Shown one piece after another: positions 34,553 to 45,091 of a stretch of 64,000 bases of DNA (positions within the stretch are counted from its first letter, which is position 1; each line of letters begins with the position of its first letter). Below the pieces are notes generated by a model. That model had not been told where the DNA came from and made no database searches. It saw nothing but the letters and a program-made list of their open reading frames with translations. This stretch comes from Symbiotaphrina buchneri (Eukaryota; Ascomycota; Symbiotaphrinales; Symbiotaphrinaceae). A program made the translations under genes and the position numbers. Location: contig BCIG01000017.1 of NCBI GenBank assembly GCA_001599915.1, positions 1 to 64,000 of the forward strand. The letters are read 5' to 3'.

Positions 34553-35203
34553 AGTAGTTGTTTCGCCGACGCATCGTACCAGGGCAGTCGCGCACTGTCA
34601 CCAGTATCCACGGCGAAAAGGAAAAGGATATAGTATCATTACTGATATCAGCACATAGAGGCAGATAGATAGAGACAGGTATACAGAGAAGCAAAAACCG
34701 TAGGGGTAGGGAAAGGGGGCCGCCTTTTATATCCTCCTCCTCCAGCCGGCAAACACGCCCAAATTGAGGGGATACGTGAATGGAGAGTGAGTCATGCTGA
34801 ATACCATTCCATGCAAGCAGATGTGTCATTTGTCATTTATGCACTGAGGTGAAGTCTACAGGAATCAAACAAACGCCTGCTTATGCACCACTTCCTGAAA
34901 GGACACAATGGGCTGCATTCACAGGCAGAGAGCAAACACCGCAACGGGCGGCGTGGAAGACATATCTCCCGTGATCTTCAGACACAATGTTCTAGACATT
35001 GATAGAAATGTACATGCTCTTAGTAAAAATTAGAGAAAGCCACAAGTGCAGGCCAACCCACAAAGCCAACTCATGCATCGCTCATGATCAATCCTGAATA
35101 TGCACGCACCTATCCCAGACCGCATCAGAAGCCAAACAACGCCGCGCGCCTTCTAACCCATCCCTCTTGCCCATACTTCTCTCGCCGGCGAGCAGCATGC
35201 AAG
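34553..35203. other. Intergenic
   Basis: Between the decayed gene and the 3' end of the GH76 gene. A polypurine/polypyrimidine stretch lies near 34680-34750. No gene recognised. Confidence 0.45.
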
Positions 35204-36880
35204 CTACACCAGCATCCACCAGATCGTCACAAACGATGTGACAAGCACCAGCGCCGTCAAGAACCACGCGCCCCCCTTATCCCTGCTACTAACCGTATGC
35301 GTCACCGGTATCCCCGACCCCCCATCCACGCCGGCACCCGGATCACTTTGACTCGTCGCGCCCGACGTCAGGGTATACGGGGGTTTACTCTGGCCGACCA
35401 GATTCGCCTGGATAACCGCGAGGGCGCTCATCTGCTCGCCCACGCCGTAGAAGCCGTCCCACTTGAGCGGGATCCAGCTGAGGCCGCAGGTGACGCCGTC
35501 GGAGCCGCCGGAGCAGGACTTGGCGGCCGCGGAGGCGGACGCGCGGAGGAGCGGCGTGATGGTTGGGATGGTGAAGGGCGCCAGTTGCATCGTCATGGCG
35601 AGCCAGCGCGCCATGTACGATCGGAAGGTCACTTGGTCCGTGTTGCAGCCTACTTGCGTGTTCTCGCATGGGTCCGTGAGGACGTTGAGGGTCTCGTTGG
35701 CGGTGCTGAAGTATGGCCAGGTTTGTTTGAGGAGGGAGGAGGTGCGGTTTTCCCAGGCGCTGCTGCCGTTGGTCTGTGAGGAGAGTCAGCTTACAGCTTC
35801 GGTCTCACCTTGGCAGCCTTGGAAAGAAGAACCAAAGAAATGAGAAACATACGAAATTATACATAGTCGCAGCAGCACCAAGGAACACTCCCTGATTGTA
35901 CGACCACATGGTATGATCCGCATCCGAGCAATTATTATCCGTGCTCGTGCCGTCATAGATCAGCATATCGTGGGACATTATGGGACTTTCCGCCACCCAA
36001 TCCCATATCTTCTCCGCCCAGTCGCCATAAGTTTGGTTTCCAGTATAGCGTGCTAATCTCGCGGCCAACATAAGGAATCCGCCGTTGGCGACAGCCTGCT
36101 TATACGTCCATCCGCTCATGAAGCTATAGATCTGCCATCGAAGTCCGCCGCCGCAGGATTGAGTGTCCCATCTAGTCACTTGCTCGTTGAAAGTAGCCTG
36201 CGCCAGAGAGATCCAGGAAGGTTCGTCTTCCGAGGTGGGGTTGGGGAAGTCGGTTTCTGCAGCTGCAAGGGCGGCAAATGCCCAAAAGTCTTGGTCGTCG
36301 TTTCCTTCGACCTGCTGACGTCAACCAGGTCCACTGTAGCAAAAGTCGGAAACTTTGGCTTACTTTGCTCTGATTAGTTGTAATAAAGTCATTATTAGGG
36401 CCTCTTTGCCATAAGATTGCTTGGCTGATGAGGTCATTGTACTGAGAATCGCCTGTGTAGTGCCAGTAGTCGATAAGGTGCCACATGAATGATCCAGCCT
36501 CCCACTATAACAGCAGATTAGAATACTGCTTCCCTGACAGATGGTGATTTGGTTATACCCAGTAATAACCATCAGGAAGATACCCAGGTGTTCCGCCGGT
36601 CTCGTTGCCGGTATAGTACTTGACCATGCCATATGCGACGGTGGACGCAGCTTGCTTGATGGAATCTAGTGACAGATTAGGAAACATCGCACTATGTGAT
36701 AGAAAAGACCATGAGGTAGCGAGCACGTTCATGCTACGTATCATGGGTCAATGATCAAGGTGACGAACCGACGCTGTCCAGATCCAAATCGAGAGCCGTT
36801 GATAGCGGGGCCTGCCACAACAGCAAGGCGCACAGCAGGCCCCAAGGACCTCCGCCTTGCTGAAGCACCTGAAGCTTCAT
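35204..36880 (-). CDS. GPI-anchored GH76 alpha-1,6-mannanase-type protein (Dfg5/Dcw1-like)
   Basis: Five exons (complement of 35204-35773, 35853-36314, 36364-36504, 36559-36665, 36769-36880), 463 aa. The signal peptide [22 protein letters not shown] is encoded in exon 1. Family blocks are [48 protein letters not shown], then [14 protein letters not shown] with the catalytic pair Asp126/Asp127, [26 protein letters not shown] and [18 protein letters not shown]. The C-terminus has a Ser/Gly-rich spacer and a hydrophobic tail ([19 protein letters not shown]) typical of GPI attachment. By family it acts at the plasma membrane/cell wall, cross-linking GPI proteins to wall glucan. It has no obvious tie to its neighbours. 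Confidence 0.95.
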
Positions 36881-38004
36881 CTCGGGCGATAGTAGAAAGT
36901 CGCTGTCACCGCATGGGGGTGGTTGCCGGAGTCATCCGTTGCGGAAAAGTCGGGTCTGAGCGGGATGAGATCGATGGCGTCACTCAACCGAGCTGCGCAG
37001 GCTTTGCGCCCAGGAGCTAAGAATGGTGGATTAGGAAGTATAAGTAACCAATAGCATTAGCATGACACCCATGTCGGCATGGTGAGGATGTCGTAGGTAG
37101 GGTTCGTGATCAAACAAAGAACGCTTTGGTGTGAGACGGAAGATTTCTAGAGGTTCCGCCTGCCAAGATAGCGCAGATAACAAAGACCCTGATGTCCCGC
37201 GCAGTCCCGTCCCGACAATATTGCTGATGACTTACTGAAACTCGGCGAATGGCAGATCGTTTGGCGGGACGCTTGCGCTAGAAGACTGCTTTAATTGTGG
37301 GGCTGGGTCTCACTCGGAGCAATCTTATTAGCTAAACGAGCGCTGGGCGCCTCAGCGGGAAGTAGACAGTCCGAAAGTATGTTTGCTCTTCTGGGAGTGT
37401 GGTCTTGTGAGCTGCTGATTAAATATAGCAGTATTGACAACAACGCGAAAACAAGGCCAGAGCATGAAGAATCAGCAAGCCTGGAAGCCATGTAAGGGAA
37501 TAATTCATGATTTCAGTTATTGGGAGAGGTTTGATAGCGTTGTAACTTCAGGGTGGGCCTTGGACTAGTCGGGCCGATAAAGAAGGTTAATTTCAACACT
37601 GTTTTTACTGCTCCACTTTGTACCACTTGTGTGACATTTGCAGGATATATCCAGTGAATGCAGTATAACATATCCGTATCTTTTCAGGTTGAGGAGATCT
37701 TTTAAGATCTTTTAATCGCCAAGTTAATGAGTAAAACGCTGTTCGTTTGTCCCTAAGCTTGAACTTCACCATGTCTTCGCCAGGGTCCCATTCAAATTCA
37801 TCCTGAATAAGGTAGAATGGTTGACATTGAGTTATGCTGGAAACTTGGCCAAGATATCAAAGGTTGTTAAAACCATTCACCAACTTCGTGGCCTTCAAAG
37901 ACTGCACGCTGACCTTCACGCACCAGAATAGCACAACTGTTTCAAAACAAATTCCACGCATCTTAATCATCTCCGCCACCCTCATATCCACAACGAAGAG
38001 CCAT
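36881..38004. other. Intergenic
   Basis: About 1.1 kb between the GH76 promoter and the 3' end of the next oxygenase gene. It includes a direct duplication of AGATCTTTTA near 37695-37715. No gene or transposon was recognised. Confidence 0.5.
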
Positions 38005-39364
38005 CTACGTCAACAACATATCATAGCGCCACTCCTCCTGCGGCGTGTCCCTATATCTCACACTGGTAGGATGTTTCGGTCTCGCGGGGAGCACTCTCCT
38101 TATATACAGATCGCCCACCGCAATCGGCTCAAACTTCTTCTTCTCCCCTTCCTGCAGGCAGCAATCCAGCACCTCCAGCCGCACATCCGGGTCCATAGTC
38201 AGGAAGAACGGCAGCGAGTAGCGGCGCTCGCCCGTCTGGTTGCGCACGCGGTGCACCGTAGCTTGGAATTTGCCATTCGTCTGCCGCTCCAGGTACTGCC
38301 CGACGTTGCAGACGAGCGTGTTCGGCTGTGGGGGCGCCGGGATCCAAAGACCTTCCCGGTTGAGCACTTCCAGCGCCGGCACGCTGTCTTGCAGGACGAG
38401 AGTGAGGTCTGCCCGATTGGTTGTTAGCTTTCTGCGCTGCTGCGAAAAAGCATATCCAGGTGATGTGGACAGGGTGGGACGCTTACAATCAAAGTCAGAA
38501 TGCGCGCCCAGACCGACCGAGTACTTGTCGCCCGTCGGGGGCATGGGAGGGTAATGCAACGGACGCATGCCGGTGATGGGAAACTTGAAATACTCATCGA
38601 AGTCCGTTTCGGGCAACCCCAGTGCGAGGGCGAAGATGCGCACTAACTTCATCGACAGCGGGAACACGGCGGCGTAATACTTATACAGGCTCTCACGGAA
38701 CCACGGCGCCTGAGAGGGCCAGATGTTCTGCGGCCGTGTAATGTGCGCTGGAGGCTGCTTGCCCGTCTTGAGAGTATACTGCTGCTCTGGTTCGAGGTAG
38801 CAATCGCCCATGGTGAAGGCTTCTTTGATATCTGGCATATCGGTTAGCGGGATGCTCTTCTCTGTAATCAGCATTAAGATGGAACGTACCACCCTGTGTG
38901 CGCGGATCTAGTCTCGTCTCAAACATCGGCTCATACCCTCTGATGGCGGGATTCTTCTGCACGTGCGCCTCCATCTTGATCTCGTCGTCCAGAGCAAAGA
39001 ACCTCTTCAGCACCTCAAATGTCTCGTTCAACAGTTCCTCCGGAATGCCATGGTTTTTGACATAGAAGAAGCCGCATGTGGTGCACGCATCGTAGATCTC
39101 CTTGGCGATCTTCTTCCGGGTCTCGAGCGATGGGCTGTCGATCTCCCCAATGTCGATGGTGGGGATCGAGGTGAAGGATGTGCTCGTGGTGGTGTTGATC
39201 GGCCTGTAGCTGGCCTCGGAGCCGGAGTGGAAGAAGACGTACTTGTCCTGTTTTACTGGTCAGTTTCTTCTTCTATGCTGATAGGGTGAGAAATTTCCTG
39301 TTCATGGGCTGACCTCGTCTTTTAATGCTGGCTGAGCGGCTACGCTTGCGACAGCAGCAGCCAT
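38005..39364 (-). CDS. 2-oxoglutarate/Fe(II)-dependent oxygenase
   Basis: Four exons (complement of 38005-38408, 38487-38831, 38890-39247, 39314-39364), 385 aa; the first exon encodes only 17 residues. The N-terminal half has SIPTIDIGEID, CTTCGFFYVKNHGIP and the RGYEPMFETRLD region. The catalytic core has His247 and Asp249 in GAHSDFDYLTLVLQD and His304 in ATVHRV, with Arg314 before YSLPFF for 2-oxoglutarate. The product belongs to the isopenicillin N synthase-like superfamily common in fungal secondary metabolism. It is divergent from the third oxygenase gene, sharing a 0.7-kb promoter region. The substrate cannot be read from sequence. Confidence 0.92.
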
Positions 39365-40057
39365 ATTCAAATGTGTACGCCACAAACTGGCCTTTACAGG
39401 CAGGTTGTGAAAAGAGGATAAGGTCCAGTCCTTGGAGCAATCTCCGGTCCTCGTTGCCATCACCATACGGAATGACATACAATTACGAGGATACATTACA
39501 GATACAGTTCCATAGGAGCGGGGTCGTTACCCATACCGGTGCACGGTTTGGCAAACTCGGCCGACGCCAGACAACACTAAGACGGAGAAGCGCGCAGCTG
39601 GCTGGCATGCCGTCCTGCATCCCTTGACGCGATAGGGATCGGATTGGAGATAGGCAGAGCCGGATGTGTGCGAACAGGTTCACTGCCTGGAGCACTACCC
39701 GACTTGGCAGTATCCGACGCTATCGGGGGAAGACCGACAGCCGGATTGGAACTTCAATGATAACCGATCTGCAAGGGATCGCGGATCTCCTCTCGGTCCC
39801 GGTATCTTGCTCAATATCTGCGGTCTGATACCGGCTCCTTGCCGGTTGGAGCGGGTCGAGTGAGAAAGATATTCAATCTAATCTATCTTCTTGCAGTCGA
39901 TATACCGATAATACCGGCGGAAAGAGGATCGTGGACTGGGGACAGACTCACGTGTTCTCATATGTCACCGAAGGCTTGCTGGTTCGATGCAAACATAGAG
40001 ATCCTACACTGGACTGCTTAAGAGAGGCCCAAGGCGCCGGCCGGCCCCAAATTCAAA
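39365..40057. promoter_or_regulatory. Shared divergent promoter of two oxygenases
   Basis: The 693 bp between two divergent start codons. It is rich in CCGG and ATACCG words, including CCGGCTCCTTGCCGG near 39832-39846, an inverted CCGG pair. That would suit a Zn2Cys6 regulator but no regulator gene is adjacent. No gene lies inside. Confidence 0.45.
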
Positions 40058-41173
40058 ATGGCGACGACGACAATCGAACGGCCTCCATCCACAGAGTACA
40101 GCCAGCTGCGGCTGGCATCCGCCAACGGCCCCGTCTACCGTTCTGTAAAGCGGACTGCACTGCGCGACGCACAGCCCGAGGAGATCCCCCTGATCGAGGT
40201 GTCCGGGATGTTCAGCTCCAAGCCCAGCGAGCGGCAGGCCGTGGCGGAGCAGATCCACCACGCCGCGACGACCATCGGATTCTTCTACATCCAGAACCAC
40301 GGCGTGGCGGCTTCCACAATCGAGGCCGCACGGAAGGCCACGCTAGATTTCTTCGCGCAGCCCGAGGAGGTGAAGCAGCGGGTGCACGAAAAGCAATCGC
40401 AGTGCGGGAACGGCTGGCAGCCGCCCAAGTCGAAACAGCTGAATGACACCGAGTCGATCGACGTGCGCGAGACGTTCAGCACCAAGTATAACCCAGCGTT
40501 TGACCCGAATGTCAAGGACTTGGCTGCGATCCCGGATGAGATCCGCCAGTTTCTTCGCGCCGAGGACTTCTGCTGGGAGCAAACGGCCAACCTACCACAT
40601 TTCAAACGCGACATCGTCGCCTACTGGCAGGCATGTCTAGATCTCGCACGGCACCTACTGCATGTCATGGCCTTGGGCTTGTCTCTGCCTGAGGACTATT
40701 TCGACCCCAAAACCACCTACCCGGACGCCACGCTGGCCATGAACTACTACCCCTCTCTGCCCGTTCGTCCAGTGAGCCGGAGCCCATCCGAAACACAAGT
40801 CTCAATCGGATCGCACACGGACTTCCAATTCTTCACCATCCTATGGCAAGACGAGGTGGGCGGACTACAGGTACTGAACAACGATGGGGAGTGGATCAAC
40901 GCGGTGCCGATCCCCGGCACTTTCGTGGTGAACATCGGCGACTACCTGCAGCGCATCACGAACGATCGCTATGTGAGCACGGTGCACAGGGCGCAGAACC
41001 AGAGTGGCCACGAGCGGTTGAGCATGCCGTTTTTCTTCGGCTTTAATTTGAATGAGACCTGTGGCGTGCTGCCCAGCTGTGTGGATGAGGAGCACCCCCC
41101 GCGATACCCGCCCATTAGGTGCGATGAGTGGGTGCAGAAGAGGTTCAAGGCTATGATGGTGGATAAAGAGTAA
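40058..41173 (+). CDS. 2-oxoglutarate/Fe(II)-dependent oxygenase
   Basis: Single exon, 371 aa. DIOX_N region: EEIPLIEVSGMF and TTIGFFYIQNHGV. Core: His253 and Asp255 in IGSHTDFQFFTILWQD, GLQVLNNDGEWI, VVNIGDYLQRITNDRY, His310 in VSTVHRAQN, and Arg320 in ERLSMPFF. All three iron ligands and the 2-oxoglutarate arginine are present, so it should be active. It lacks introns, unlike the other three oxygenases of this window, so it is not a recent copy of them. It is divergent from the oxygenase at 38005-39364 and lies tail to tail with the Dal5-type permease. Probably cytosolic; substrate unknown. Confidence 0.93.
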   Translation: MATTTIERPPSTEYSQLRLASANGPVYRSVKRTALRDAQPEEIPLIEVSGMFSSKPSERQAVAEQIHHAATTIGFFYIQNHGVAASTIEAARKATLDFFAQPEEVKQRVHEKQSQCGNGWQPPKSKQLNDTESIDVRETFSTKYNPAFDPNVKDLAAIPDEIRQFLRAEDFCWEQTANLPHFKRDIVAYWQACLDLARHLLHVMALGLSLPEDYFDPKTTYPDATLAMNYYPSLPVRPVSRSPSETQVSIGSHTDFQFFTILWQDEVGGLQVLNNDGEWINAVPIPGTFVVNIGDYLQRITNDRYVSTVHRAQNQSGHERLSMPFFFGFNLNETCGVLPSCVDEEHPPRYPPIRCDEWVQKRFKAMMVDKE

Positions 41174-41414
41174 AGGCTGTGCATAGCTGATGTCGTGATG
41201 ATATTTCGATATATTCCAGGTTCGTATATAGCCTGTGTGCTAGCATTTAAATCAATCGAAGCTGCACCACATACACTGTTACTAAAGGACGAAAGCCACA
41301 CGCGTAAGGAAAATGATCATTGTGACAAGAACCATGAACATCACATCCATCCATCTCGTTTCACTCGTACTTCGCGCTACTCCCATGAGCTACTATCAAG
41401 GGCGACACCCATGT

Positions 41415-43007
41415 CTAGATCTTTGAAGGCACTTCGGTAGCACTCTCCACTTTGCCTCTCGGGTCCGTGATCTCATCCACCTCCAGGCCCTGAATCTCCG
41501 CATTCTGCGCCTTCGTCTTCGTGACTCTAATCTCAATACACCTCACAACTGCAACCCATATACACATGCCAATAATGAAGCCCAAGCTAGCGGGGAAGCC
41601 CTTGTGATACTTAGGCGCGTCCGTGACGGGATACAGGAACTGCTGGATGATCATCGTGAGGGCGTTGCCCCAGGAATTCATAAACGCGATCGTCAGCGCG
41701 CGGACCTGCTTATCGTTGCTGATCAGGATGTTGGCCCAGGACATGTAGATGGGCGACAGTGGGCCGTCGGTGCCGGCGAACATGTACGACAGCACGCGCA
41801 GGCCGAGCGGGATGTTCCAGACGACGAGGCAGATGGTGCCGAAGAGCAGGACGGCGAGGTTGATGGCCACCACGGTCATGCGCCGCCCCGTGGCGTCGAC
41901 GTACATATTGGCGAGTAGGATGGCGATGATGTTCCATCCGTTGATGCACGTCGGGATGTTGTTGACTTGGTACGTCGACCAGTGGTGCTGTTTGTCGTAT
42001 TTCAGGTATAACTGGAAGACGGTGTTGGCGACCTTGCCGACGGTGGTGTTCCAGACCCTGGGCGACATAAATATGAAGGTAAGGGCGATACATGGGGCAT
42101 GTCAATACTTACATCCAGAGGATCGTGAGCACGTATACTTGCCACGAGCGCATCATCCTGGAAAAGATGTTCCAGGAGAACTCGCCCCGCGGCTCACGGT
42201 CGTCCTCGACCATCCGCTCCAAGGCCCGCCTTTTATCTTCCTCGTTGAAATAGAAAGCCTTCGTCTGTTCAGGTGTGTCTGGGAAGAAGAAGAACCCATA
42301 GATTCCCACCACGATGGTCATGACACCATCAATGATGAAGACCCAGCGCCATGCGGCAATCCCATTGGTGCCGTTCAAGCCTTTCAGCACCGCACTCTGG
42401 AGATAGCCGCTGATCATGGTGCCGACGTAGGCGCTGCATGAGAAGATGGCGGTACGCTTGCCTAACTCGGTGCGTTTGTACCACGAGCCGAGGACATACT
42501 GAATGCCGACGAAGGAAGAACCTTCAAGGAAGCCGATGAAGAAGCGGAGAGGGTACAGCTAGGAGGGTATTGTCAACAACTGAATATGCTCGATTGTGAG
42601 AAAGCAATCACCTGCTGGTAGCTGTGAACTTTATACGTTGCAATCGTCAGGATGCCCCAAATCATTTCAATGCCCGGCAGCAGGAAGCGCGGCGGAACCC
42701 AAGTCAACAAGAGATTGGCCGGGATGCCGCCCAAGATGACACCGACTTGAAAACACGTTGTCGCCAGGTTGAACTGCGTGCCGTACATCTTCAAGTCTTC
42801 CTGCATGCCGCTCACATAGGCATTGGAGAGATTTGCCTGGTCCAGCCATTTCACAAAGTACGCGAGGCAGCCGTAGGTCAAGATGAAGAAGTCGATCTTG
42901 AAAAGCAGCTTCTTTTCCGATGCAGGAGTACCAGAGGGGTACCAGATGAAGAATTTGGGCTTAGCAGGCCCGTAAGACGATGCAAAGAAGGTCTTGAGAG
43001 AGATCAT
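41415..43007 (-). CDS. MFS permease, Dal5/allantoate (anion:cation symporter) type
   Basis: Three exons (complement of 41415-42057, 42113-42558, 42612-43007), 494 aa with about 12 membrane helices. Family marks are the N-terminal block EKKLLFKIDFFILTYGCLAYFVKWLDQANLSNAYVSGM, PANLLLTWVPPRFLLPGIE, FFIGFLEGSSFVGIQYVLGSWYK, FFPDTPEQTKAFYF and, in the second half, NGWNIIAILLANMYVDATGRR and SWANILISNDKQVRALTIAFMN. Members carry allantoate, nicotinate, pantothenate, biotin precursors and other organic acids across the plasma membrane. It sits between a 2OG oxygenase and a cupin, suggesting uptake of a substrate for those enzymes; that is inference. Confidence 0.93.
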
Positions 43008-43866
43008 TTTGTCTTACTCAAGATCTCAGCCTGCCTGAGAGCTTGTGCTGCAGCCCCGATGGACAAGATAATCGATACTAAGACTTCAGGCGATCTTGAT
43101 AGGACTTTATCATGCCCAATCGCTCCACTGCCCGGCATCCCTGCCGTTTCTGATAGTCCTTCAAATGATAAGAACCCGCTGGTCCGATACATTATTAACT
43201 GGGCCGTTATCATGTCAGTTGAGCCAGGGGCTCTATCCATTCCCGTCGGATAACTCTTATCTGCTACCATGTCTGCAACGGATGGTGTGAACCTTAACCG
43301 TCGCCTTGACCTTCCCCCACCTCTCGGTCCGAGCTCCTCCCGCAACGTTTCGAGACCAATTTGGCAATCGAGAGAGAGCGTGTCTGTAGACATCTCTGAG
43401 CACTGCCGAGTTGCTCCCGACCTGAGACCTGTGATTGGATACAGCTCCGAAATCGTCAGAAGAGATCCGCTTCAAATTCCTGAGGATGGCTGGCTCTGAT
43501 CATTGGTGTCCTTGGCGGTGGAAGCGGGGAAGGTCGATCCTTGTTCGGAAAACGATAGCTGTTGAGCTTATCGGCGGCCACCGCCGGCATGGGCGGACCG
43601 GCAAACCATGTCCATACTTACCCTGTATAGCAAAGGTATCTCGTATCGTCTTGGTATCGTAATAATATGAACTTGTCTGTACTCGTAAATGCTTCGTGTC
43701 GACTGCGGAAGGCGAACAAAAGGGGTTGCCTATCTCGGTCGAAGTCTTCGGCCCATCGTCCCGAATCTCCGAGCTAGCGTGCCGCGAGGGCTACACCTCA
43801 CCCGTCTCTCCGTGCCTTGTCGAACAATGCCGAGCACACTGACTTAGCCCCCATAGGCAAGGTACC
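43008..43866. other. Intergenic, divergent permease / cupin promoter
   Basis: About 0.86 kb between the divergent permease and cupin genes. No gene or clear operator was recognised. Confidence 0.5.
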
Positions 43867-44644
43867 ATGTCCCAGCCTTTGAGGAGGACAGTTACAGCCC
43901 ATCTTGATGTCTTGACGCAACAAGGTGCCCGGACTACCCGGTGGGAGGTGCCACCTGGCGGCAAAAGCGTGTGCGAGATTCAACGCACGGCCAACCCAGA
44001 ACAGTTCAAAGATCTTCCAGACAGTCAGAATCCTTTGATTCCGCCATTACATTGGCACTGGTATGCAGCCCTAGATATTTTGTATTCTGTCAGTGAAGTG
44101 TGCCTGCTAATCCGTGTTGATTGTTTGACATCCAGGTATCAAGATGAATTCTTCGAGGTCAAAAGAGGGTAAATTCCCAATTTGTAGATATTGGTCTTAC
44201 TTTCCCATAACTCACATAGTCTCTAGCCGCTATATCTTCATTCTGGAAGACCAAATCATAACGGCGACTCCATCCAGCAGCCCAGTGACCATTCCCGCCA
44301 CTGCGCGACATACCTTCAAAGTCGACCCGGCCTGCACGGAAGACTGTGAGATCATCATCACTGCCTCACCTCCAGACTGCGGCATCACCGAAAAGTACTT
44401 CCGAAACATCTACAGCTACCGCGATGACTGCTTGAAGCAAGACGTCAAGCCGAGTTTGCCACAGCTCTTGCTATTCCAGCATGCGGCGCAGATAAGCTTG
44501 GCGTGGAAGGGCCCTCCGGCGTTGATGAGGTGGGCGAGTTGGATGTATGGCTGGTTCATGGGCCGAGTCGTCGGGCAGTGTATCCTCGGGTATAAGGACA
44601 GTTATGAAGAGTATTATGATGAGAAGAAAGCAAAGAGAATTTGA
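43867..44644 (+). CDS. Single-domain cupin protein
   Basis: Three exons (43867-44060, 44136-44168, 44227-44644), 214 aa. The splice model restores a textbook cupin motif 1: PPLHWHWYQDEFFEVKRG, fitting H-x-H-x4-E-x6-G with metal ligands His62, His64 and Glu69. Motif 2 is weaker: IPATARHTF supplies the fourth ligand His but Thr replaces the usual Gly. The C-terminal third, after residue 130, is helical and hydrophobic (LLLFQHAAQISLAWKGPPALMRWASWMYGW) and is not part of the barrel. Such fungal cupins act as dioxygenases, isomerases or cyclases in metabolite pathways. Its neighbours are a Dal5-type permease and two oxygenases. The reaction is unknown. Confidence 0.85.
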
Positions 44645-45091
44645 GCGGAGTTCTGCATATTTCCGTCATTTGCGCGCCCTTCGCACATATAGGTTTTCGC
44701 GGGCCATTCGCTGTATCAATACGTAGGTAATTGGCAACGATAGTGCTCGGGTAAGAGAACATTCCAGGGTGCTATATGAGCTCTTGCAATTTTTGGCGCA
44801 ATGCCATTGCGTTTTGTAGGTTTGAAGATGGCTTTGGTCTTGCAAACCTGACAGGCAGAGGACCTCAGATATAAGAAGGGTGTGCCTGGAAATTTCCACT
44901 TTGAGTGTGTGACGCCGGAGATTGCCGGATCCCCTGACGCTAAGCATAGCTAAACGTCAACACACAAACATCATCACTTCAGCTCCATCATCTCAAGGTT
45001 CTCAACGCGCTGCACTTCATCCACTAGACGGCCTCGACCTCATCCCAACATCCCAGGTAGAAGCTACAGGTGTTCACTCTAGTCTAACCTT
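44645..45091. other. Intergenic
   Basis: Between the cupin 3' end and the first 2EXR-like gene. Nothing recognised. Confidence 0.5.

Noticed and set aside
37831-38427. Plus-strand 197-codon frame
   Set aside because: It is the reverse shadow of the oxygenase gene 38005-39364, which has all its catalytic motifs.
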